From: DAIDKA01 sp035506335
GTDB lineage: Bacteria; Pseudomonadota; Gammaproteobacteria; Steroidobacterales; Steroidobacteraceae
Assembly: GCA_035506335.1 (NCBI GenBank)
Contig: DATJPN010000149.1
Location: 1-5,582 of the forward strand
Reading direction: 5' to 3'
Length of the DNA stretch: 5,582 nt
Below are positions 1 through 4,511 of this stretch, in pieces; the stretch's first letter is position 1, and every line of letters begins with the position of its first letter. Both the position numbers and the translations under genes were made by a program. The notes under the pieces are model-generated. The model was not told the DNA's origin. It made no database searches and worked only from the letters and a program-made list of their open reading frames with translations.

Positions 1-474
1 ACGCGCAGCCTCGCCAAGACGCTGCGCAATCGCGGCTTCACGCCGGGAATCGATCGGGACTTCCAGGGCGTCATCGACGGCTGCGCGGCGCCGCGCGCGC
101 GCAGCCCCGGAACCTGGCTGCTGCCGGAGATGCGGGCCGCCTACCTCGAATTGCACCACCTGGGCCACGCCCACAGCTTCGAGACCTGGCGGGACGACAC
201 CCTGGTCGGGGGTCTCTACGGCGTGCGCCTCGGCAATGTCTTCTTCGGCGAATCGATGTTCAGCCGCGAGCGCGACGCCTCCAAGGCGGCCCTGGCGCGG
301 CTGGTCGAGTACTGCGAATCCGAAGGTATCGTCGTGATCGACTGCCAGTTACCGTCGCGGCACCTGCAGAGCCTGGGCAGCCGGCTGATTTCCCGGGCGC
401 AGTTCCAGGGCCTGCTGCGCGAGCACATTGCAATGGCGACGGCGTTTGTGCAATATCCGCGCCCCAATGTCTAA
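1..474 (+). CDS. aat: Leucyl/phenylalanyl-tRNA--protein transferase, 5'-truncated by window edge
   Basis: Aat transfers Leu or Phe from aminoacyl-tRNA to proteins with N-terminal Lys/Arg in the cytosol, creating destabilising N-degrons for ClpS-ClpAP. The reading frame is open from base 1; 157 codons plus TAA are visible. The E. coli enzyme is about 234 aa, so roughly 75-80 N-terminal residues lie outside the window, and the ATG at 130 is internal. Family blocks seen include RSLAKTLRN (4-30), GTWLLPEM, the LHHLGHAHSFE stretch (149-183), FFGESMFSR (241-267) and IDCQ (337-348). By recalled alignment, the Glu in GESMFS and the Gln in DCQ correspond to E. coli E156 and Q188, residues implicated in the active site. 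All are intact. The C-terminal GNAT-like domain is therefore complete. Its last 8 bp overlap infA, so the two are probably co-transcribed and translationally coupled. Identity is nearly certain. Confidence 0.96.
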   Translation, partial: TRSLAKTLRNRGFTPGIDRDFQGVIDGCAAPRARSPGTWLLPEMRAAYLELHHLGHAHSFETWRDDTLVGGLYGVRLGNVFFGESMFSRERDASKAALARLVEYCESEGIVVIDCQLPSRHLQSLGSRLISRAQFQGLLREHIAMATAFVQYPRPNV

Positions 475-685
475 AGAAGATGCGATTCAGATGGAGGGTG
501 AGGTCGTCGAGACTTTGCCCAATACCACCTTCCGCGTGAAGCTCAAGAACGGCCATGTCGTGACCGCTCACATCTCGGGCAAGATGCGCAAGAACTACAT
601 CCGCATCCTCACCGGAGACGCGGTCACCGTGGAAATGACGCCCTACGACCTGTCGAAGGGCCGCATCATCTATCGCGGCCGTTAG
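467..685 (+). CDS. infA: Translation initiation factor IF-1
   Basis: IF1 is a small OB-fold protein that binds the 30S A site and works with IF2 and IF3 in selecting the initiator tRNA. The product is 72 aa, exactly the E. coli length, and nearly identical along its core: ETLPNTTFRV, NGHVVTAHISGKMRKNYIRI (about residues 28-47) and the C-terminal TPYDLSKGRI. The start is the ATG at 467 (MSKEDAIQ), because the family begins M-(A/S)-KED; an in-frame TTG at 428 would add 13 residues with no family counterpart. No purine-rich Shine-Dalgarno lies before the ATG (the preceding bases are pyrimidine- and GC-rich). The start overlaps the last 8 bp of aat (ATGTCTAA), which suggests initiation coupled to aat termination, or SD-independent initiation. 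The TAG stop overlaps the convergent clpA stop by 4 bp, leaving no intergenic terminator space. Confidence 0.98.
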   Translation: MSKEDAIQMEGEVVETLPNTTFRVKLKNGHVVTAHISGKMRKNYIRILTGDAVTVEMTPYDLSKGRIIYRGR

Positions 686-689
686 GCCG
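676..689. other. Small GC hairpin over the overlapping infA and clpA stop codons
   Basis: The arms CGGCC (676-680) and GGCCG (685-689) form a perfect 5-bp stem around a GTTA loop. The loop and first arm base carry the infA TAG (683-685) and the reverse-strand clpA TAA (682-684). There is no T-run on either side, so this is not a standard intrinsic terminator. It could act as a weak bidirectional 3' structure or be a by-product of GC-rich coding sequence. A competing arm GGCCG lies at 659-663. Confidence 0.35.
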
Positions 690-2949
690 GCACGACCTGC
701 TGCGACGGCTGCACGTCCAGGGCGAGCTTCGACTCATCCTCGGACACCGTCACGCGCACATTCCCACCGCCTGCCAGGCGCCCGAACAGCAGCTCCTCGG
801 CGAGCGGCCGCTTGATGTACTCCTGGATGACCCGCGCCATCGGGCGCGCACCCATCTTCGGGTCGTAGCCCCGGACGGCGATCCAGCGCCGCGCGGCATC
901 ATCGAGCGTCAGGCTCACCCCCTTCTGCTCGAGCTGCGTCTCCACCTCGACGATCAGCTTGTCCACGACCCGCTCGATGGTCGAGGGATCCAGCGACGCG
1001 AACTGGATGATGGCATCGATACGGTTGCGGAATTCCGGCGAGAACAGCCGGCGCACGGCCTCCATGCCGTCGCTGGCATTGTCCGTGTGGGTGAACCCGA
1101 TGGCCGGCCGGTTCATCTCCTGGGCTCCGGCATTGGTGGTCATGACGATGATCACGTGGCGGAAGTCGGCCTTGCGGCCGGTGTTGTCGGTCAGGGTGCC
1201 GTGGTCCATGACCTGCAGCAGCAGGTTGAAGACATCCGGATGGGCCTTCTCGATCTCATCGAGCAGCAGGACGCAATGCGGATGCTTCGTGATGGCCTCG
1301 GTCAGCAGCCCCCCCTGGTCGAAGCCCACGTAGCCGGGCGGCGCGCCGATCAGGCGTGACACCGTGTGGCGCTCCATGTACTCGGACATATCGAAGCGGA
1401 CGAATTCGATCCCCATGGCGATGGCCAGCTGGCGGGTGACTTCGGTCTTGCCCACGCCGGTCGGGCCGGCGAACAGGAAACTGCCCACGGGCTTGCGCTG
1501 GTCGCCGAGTCCCGAGCGGGCCATCTTGATGGACGAGGCCAGCGCCTCGATCGCCTTGTCCTGTCCGAATATCACGAGCTTCAGGTTGCGCTCGAGGGTC
1601 TTGAGCACCTCGCGGTCCGAGGAGGACACGCTCTTGGCGGGGATCCTCGCCATGCGCGCCACCACGTCCTCGATGTGCCGCACCTCGACCGTGGATTCGC
1701 GCTCGGCGATCGGTTTCAGGCGCAGACGGGCGCCGGCCTCGTCCACCACGTCGATGGCCTTGTCCGGCATGTGCCGTTCGTTGATGTGGCGGGCCGCGAG
1801 TTCCGCGGCGGCGACGAGGGCTTCGTCCGCGTACTTCACGGAGTGATGCTCCTCGAACCGCGGCTTCAGGCCCTGCAGGATCTCGATGGTCTCCGGAACG
1901 GTCGGCTCCACCACGTCGATCTTCTGGAAGCGGCGCGCCAGCGCGTGGTCCTTCTCGAAGATCCCGCGATATTCCTGGTAGGTGGTCGAACCGATGCAGC
2001 GCAGCTCGCCGTTGGTGAGCACCGGCTTGATGAGGTTCGAGGCGTCCATCACCCCGCCGGAGGCGGCGCCGGCGCCGATCACGGTGTGGATCTCGTCGAT
2101 GAAGAGAATGGCGCCCGGAATCTTCTTCAGCTCCCCGATCACGCCCTTCAGGCGCTTCTCGAAGTCGCCGCGATACTTCGTGCCGGCGATCAGCGAGCCC
2201 ATGTCGAGCGAGTAGATGGTGCAGTCGCTGAGCACCTCGGGCACCTTGCCCTCGACGATCAGCCGCGCGAGGCCTTCGGCGATGGCGGTCTTGCCGACGC
2301 CGGCTTCCCCGACGTACAGCGGATTGTTCTTGCGGCGCCGGCACAGGATCTCGATGGTGCGTTCCACCTCGAGCTTGCGGCCGATCAGCGGATCGATGCG
2401 TCCTTCCTGGGCCAGGCGATTCAGGTTGGTCGCGTACTTGTCGAGCGCACTGCCGCCGCCCTCGGCGTCACGCTCGCCTTCGGCGGCGCCCTCCTCCTTG
2501 TCGGTCTTCTCCTCGGCGATCTTCGAAAAACCGTGGGACAGGTAATTCACGACATCCAGCCGCGAGACGTTCTGGCGGTTGAGCAGGTACACGGCATGGC
2601 TCTGCTTTTCACTGAAGATCGCGACCAGCACGTTGCCGACGCCCACTTCCTTCTTGCCGCTGGACTGCACGTGGAACACCGCCCGCTGCAGCACCCGCTG
2701 GAACCCGAGCGTCGGCTGCACTTCGGTGTCCTCGGCCTCGTCGAGCTTCGGCGTCGACTGCTCGAGGTGATCCTTGAGCTCCTGCTTGAGTCTCGCCAGA
2801 TCGACGCCGCAGGCTTTGAGGATCTCGCGAACCTTCGCCGTATCGAGGATCGCGAGCAGCAGGTGCTCGACGGTCAGGTACTCGTGGCGAGCCTCGCGTG
2901 CCTGGTGGAAGGCGTTGTTCAGACAGTATTCAAGCTCGTTCGACAGCAC
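682..2949 (-). CDS. clpA: ATP-dependent Clp protease ATP-binding subunit ClpA
   Basis: ClpA is a hexameric class I HSP100 AAA+ unfoldase that feeds substrates, including ClpS-delivered N-degron proteins, into ClpP in the cytosol. The product has 755 aa (E. coli 758). Domains: Clp N-domain with two repeats (about 1-140), an acidic Glu/Gly-rich linker (about 143-168), D1 and D2. D1 has Walker A GEAGVGKT (214-221), pore loop KYRGD (258-262), Walker B ILFIDE (281-286) and Arg-finger region ARRFQK (338-343). D2 has Walker A GPTGVGKT (495-502), pore loop GYVG (539-542), Walker B LLLDE (561-565) and sensor-2 GARPMARVI (700-708). The ClpP-docking tripeptide at 617-619 is IGF, where E. coli ClpA has IGL. 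The start is GTG at 2949, chosen because MLSNELE matches the family N-terminus and a good SD precedes it. It lies 13 bp after clpS in one operon and is convergent with infA. No residue expected to be essential is missing. Confidence 0.98.
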   Translation of the reverse strand: MLSNELEYCLNNAFHQAREARHEYLTVEHLLLAILDTAKVREILKACGVDLARLKQELKDHLEQSTPKLDEAEDTEVQPTLGFQRVLQRAVFHVQSSGKKEVGVGNVLVAIFSEKQSHAVYLLNRQNVSRLDVVNYLSHGFSKIAEEKTDKEEGAAEGERDAEGGGSALDKYATNLNRLAQEGRIDPLIGRKLEVERTIEILCRRRKNNPLYVGEAGVGKTAIAEGLARLIVEGKVPEVLSDCTIYSLDMGSLIAGTKYRGDFEKRLKGVIGELKKIPGAILFIDEIHTVIGAGAASGGVMDASNLIKPVLTNGELRCIGSTTYQEYRGIFEKDHALARRFQKIDVVEPTVPETIEILQGLKPRFEEHHSVKYADEALVAAAELAARHINERHMPDKAIDVVDEAGARLRLKPIAERESTVEVRHIEDVVARMARIPAKSVSSSDREVLKTLERNLKLVIFGQDKAIEALASSIKMARSGLGDQRKPVGSFLFAGPTGVGKTEVTRQLAIAMGIEFVRFDMSEYMERHTVSRLIGAPPGYVGFDQGGLLTEAITKHPHCVLLLDEIEKAHPDVFNLLLQVMDHGTLTDNTGRKADFRHVIIVMTTNAGAQEMNRPAIGFTHTDNASDGMEAVRRLFSPEFRNRIDAIIQFASLDPSTIERVVDKLIVEVETQLEQKGVSLTLDDAARRWIAVRGYDPKMGARPMARVIQEYIKRPLAEELLFGRLAGGGNVRVTVSEDESKLALDVQPSQQVVPA

Positions 2950-2958
2950 GTTGTGTGA

Positions 2959-2966
2959 TTCCTTAC
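2959..2966 (-). promoter_or_regulatory. Ribosome binding site of clpA, spanning the clpS stop codon
   Basis: On the minus strand the octamer GTAAGGAA ends 9 nt before the GTG start of clpA. Its TAA (2965-2963) is the clpS stop codon, so ribosomes ending clpS finish on the clpA SD. This arrangement favours translational coupling of adaptor and unfoldase and supports the GTG start. Confidence 0.8.
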
Positions 2967-3283
2967 GCCTCTTCGAGGGTGCACATCAGAGGATGTTGAT
3001 GATCCCGCGCATAGCCCGTCACCTGAGCCACCTTAGTTTCTGCGATCTCGAAGGTAAAGACCCCGCAGATTCCCTTACCCCGGGTATGGACCTCCAGCAT
3101 GATCCGTGTCGCGACCGGCCGGTTCAGGCCGAAGAACTTTTCCAGCACTTCGACGACAAATTCCATCGGCGTGTAATCATCGTTGAGTAATACCACCTGG
3201 TAGAGAGGCGGCTGCTTGACCTTGGGTCGCGCTTCTTCAACGGCGACGCCGCCATCGTGGCGGGCGGGAAACGGATCCGACAT
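2963..3283 (-). CDS. clpS: ATP-dependent Clp protease adaptor ClpS
   Basis: ClpS is the bacterial N-recognin: it binds proteins with N-terminal Leu, Phe, Tyr or Trp and hands them to the ClpA N-domain, while blocking some other ClpA substrates. The product has 106 aa, identical in length to E. coli ClpS. A flexible N-terminal extension (about 1-24) leads into the core, starting PPLYQVVLLNDDYTPMEFVV. The N-degron pocket is intact, and numbering matches E. coli: N34, D35, D36, T38, M40, V43, M62, V65, H66 and L99. The C-terminal HPLMCTLEEA is typical. The ATG at 3283 gives the expected length. An AAGAGG lies only 2 nt upstream of it, too close for a normal SD, and a TATAAA lies where a leaderless promoter would be (see separate entry). 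It is first in an operon with clpA and divergent from gspC. Confidence 0.97.
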   Translation of the reverse strand: MSDPFPARHDGGVAVEEARPKVKQPPLYQVVLLNDDYTPMEFVVEVLEKFFGLNRPVATRIMLEVHTRGKGICGVFTFEIAETKVAQVTGYARDHQHPLMCTLEEA

Positions 3284-3289
3284 GGCCTC

Positions 3290-3318
3290 TTTATAGGGTC
3301 AGAAAAACCTAAGCACAA
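3290..3318 (-). promoter_or_regulatory. Candidate clpS-clpA promoter, possibly leaderless
   Basis: On the minus strand, TATAAA (3295-3290; 5 of 6 matches to the sigma70 -10) is preceded after 17 bp by TTGTGC (3318-3313; only 3 of 6 matches to the -35). With usual spacing, transcription would begin at about 3283, the A of the clpS ATG. This would give a leaderless or nearly leaderless mRNA and would make the too-close AAGAGG irrelevant. The weak -35 means it may be chance in an AT-richer spacer. Confidence 0.4.
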
Positions 3319-3372
3319 GGCCCGGTGACTGTCGGCAAACGGACACAGTGAAACCAATTGGAAAACAAATGC

Positions 3373-3402
3373 TTGAGAGCAAAAGCGGACCCCCCTTATG
3401 AT
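3373..3402 (+). promoter_or_regulatory. Sigma70-like promoter driving gspC-gspD
   Basis: TTGAGA (3373-3378; 5 of 6 to TTGACA) and TATGAT (3397-3402; 5 of 6 to TATAAT) are separated by 18 bp. The expected start is near A3409, giving a leader of about 72 nt before gspC. This is the best promoter match in the window and lies directly upstream of the first T2SS gene, on the correct strand. The call rests on consensus matching by eye. Confidence 0.65.
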
Positions 3403-3408
3403 TGCGGG

Positions 3409-3480
3409 ACACGCCACAACGAAGCGCCGGGGTGCGGCTGTACCCGCTGTGGCCTTCACCCCTGAGGGGCGAGTTCGACT
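3409..3480 (+). promoter_or_regulatory. Structured 5' leader of gspC with SD inside a small hairpin
   Basis: The predicted leader can fold into two elements. First, a 6-bp stem GCCACA (3413-3418) / TGTGGC (3448-3453) can enclose an inner GGGT (3430-3433) / ACCC (3442-3445). Second, CCCC (3459-3462) and GGGG (3466-3469) pair around TGA. The GGGG arm is part of the Shine-Dalgarno GAGGGG (3464-3469), 11 nt before the gspC ATG, so the SD may be partly masked. I recognise no known riboswitch class. Confidence 0.4.
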
Positions 3481-4473
3481 ATGAGCACCGTTTCGTGGCT
3501 CGAGGGAGCAGGCCTGCCGGCCGCGCGCGGCCAGCTGCAGGCGCGCGCTCCGCAACTGGCGGTGTGGGCCCTGGCCGCAGCCATCGGGGTGCAGGCCGCG
3601 CTCATCCTCTCCCGCCTGGCCGGGGCCGACGTGAGCCGCCCGCAGCGCCCGGTGGCCTCAGCCGGGGCCGTGTCCCGTCCCCGGCTGGATGCGGTGGCAC
3701 TGGGCAACGGCCATCTGTTCGGCCAGGCCCCGCCGCCGGCGCCCGTGGACGACGCCAACGCTCCCCCCTCCAGCATGCCGCTGGTCCTCACCGGCACGAT
3801 CGCCGCCGCGGACCCCCGCAACGGCCTCGCGATCATCGGCACGACCGCCACGAATGCGAAGATCTACCCGGTGGGCATGCGGGTGCCGGGCAACGCCACC
3901 GTCCATGCCGTGTACACGGACCGGGTGCTCCTCGAGCGCAACGGCACCATCGAGGCCCTGATGCTGCCGCACAAGTTCACGGGCCGTGGGACTGAACCGC
4001 AACCGGGGCCGGTCGTTTCGGCGCTGGATCGTGTGCAGCGCGCCATTTCCAACGAACCGAGCCTGATTTCCGATGTCCTAAGGCCGCAGCCGGTGTTCGC
4101 CGAAGGCAAACTGCACGGCTACCGGGTCTATCCGGGCCGCAACGCCAGGGCCTTTGCCTCCCTCGGGCTGCGCAACGGCGACCTGGTCCTGGCGATCAAT
4201 GGCACCCCACTCGATGACCCCGCGCGGGGGAATGACATCTTCAGCAGCCTCGGCAACACGGATCAGGCACGCGTCACGGTAATGCGCAACGGCCAGCAGC
4301 AGGATATCAGCCTGAATATGTCCCAGATCGCCACCCAGGCCGAGCAGCTCAGCAGCGGCAACGCCGACCCGGCCGCCTCGGGCGCCGCCACCGCGGATAA
4401 GTCCGCGTCATCCCCCGACCAGGCCCCGACGGGCCCCGCCGCCCCGCCGGGCGCGGTACGGGACAATCGCTAG
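3481..4473 (+). CDS. gspC: Type II secretion system protein GspC (inner-membrane component with HR and PDZ domains)
   Basis: GspC is a bitopic inner-membrane protein that bridges the T2SS inner-membrane platform to the secretin GspD and takes part in substrate recognition. The product has 330 aa. A short cytoplasmic N-terminus is followed by one membrane segment (about 26-44, LAVWALAAAIGVQAALIL), a Pro/Ala-rich linker (45-68), and the conserved GNGHLFGQA motif (75-83). The homology region (HR, about 98-165, starting PLVLTGTIAA) follows and is expected to bind the N0 domain of GspD. A PDZ domain runs from about 203 to 280 (GYRVYPGR, LGLRNGDLVLAINGTPLDD). Residues 281-330 are a low-complexity Ala/Pro/Ser/Asp tail with no recognised domain, making the protein longer than many GspC proteins. 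The ATG at 3481 is chosen because it gives a normal short N-terminus and has GAGGGG 11 nt upstream. It is first in the operon, with gspD 38 bp downstream. Confidence 0.92.
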   Translation: MSTVSWLEGAGLPAARGQLQARAPQLAVWALAAAIGVQAALILSRLAGADVSRPQRPVASAGAVSRPRLDAVALGNGHLFGQAPPPAPVDDANAPPSSMPLVLTGTIAAADPRNGLAIIGTTATNAKIYPVGMRVPGNATVHAVYTDRVLLERNGTIEALMLPHKFTGRGTEPQPGPVVSALDRVQRAISNEPSLISDVLRPQPVFAEGKLHGYRVYPGRNARAFASLGLRNGDLVLAINGTPLDDPARGNDIFSSLGNTDQARVTVMRNGQQQDISLNMSQIATQAEQLSSGNADPAASGAATADKSASSPDQAPTGPAAPPGAVRDNR

Positions 4474-4497
4474 GCTGCGCACGGCGGCTCAAGCCCC

Positions 4498-4503
4498 AAG
4501 GAA
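4498..4503 (+). promoter_or_regulatory. Ribosome binding site of gspD
   Basis: AAGGAA sits 8 nt before the ATG at 4512, in the 38-bp gap after gspC. It decides the gspD start, since an in-frame TTG immediately precedes the ATG and would be worse spaced. Confidence 0.75.
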
Positions 4504-4511
4504 CACTCTTG

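Larger units (their letters stand above)
3284..3480. other. Divergent clpS-gspC intergenic region
   Basis: This 197-bp gap carries the outward control signals of both operons. The part nearer clpS (about 3290-3385) is visibly more AT-rich than the rest of the window. It holds a left-facing TATAAA, an 8-bp palindrome CCAATTGG (3354-3361) of unknown meaning, a right-facing sigma70-like promoter (3373-3402), and a GC-rich transcribed leader with inverted repeats (3413-3469). I see no convincing small gene in it; open frames here run into shadows of gspC. Confidence 0.7.

Noticed and set aside
428..456. Possible infA promoter TTGCAA-17 bp-CAATAT inside aat
   Set aside because: Matches are only 4 of 6 and 3 of 6 and the bases encode aat; too weak to call.
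428..466. N-terminal extension of infA from a TTG at 428
   Set aside because: It adds 13 residues absent from IF1 proteins; the ATG at 467 gives the exact 72-aa length.
680..700. Intrinsic terminator between infA and clpA
   Set aside because: The hairpin stem is only 5 bp and no T-run follows on either strand; kept only as a structural feature.
650..760. tRNA-Ser gene (serW) expected between clpA and infA by E. coli synteny
   Set aside because: The two coding regions overlap, leaving no room, and no tRNA-like TTCGA/anticodon arm pattern is seen.
1256..2344. 362-codon open frame on the - strand overlapping clpA in another frame
   Set aside because: Arg/Gly/Pro-rich composition is the usual out-of-frame shadow; the clpA frame has every family motif.
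1366..2958. 530-codon open frame on the + strand antisense to clpA
   Set aside because: It lies wholly opposite a certain clpA and is the third-position GC shadow typical of GC-rich genes; its His/Asp/Leu/Arg-rich translation shows no domain.
3320..3480. c-di-GMP (GEMM) riboswitch before the T2SS genes, prompted by a GGCAAAC string
   Set aside because: The string lies upstream of the predicted transcription start and the rest of the conserved GEMM core is absent.
3402..3995. 197-codon + frame overlapping the start of gspC
   Set aside because: Its translation is Arg/Gly/Pro-rich low complexity, whereas the 3481 frame gives a membrane segment, HR and PDZ domains.
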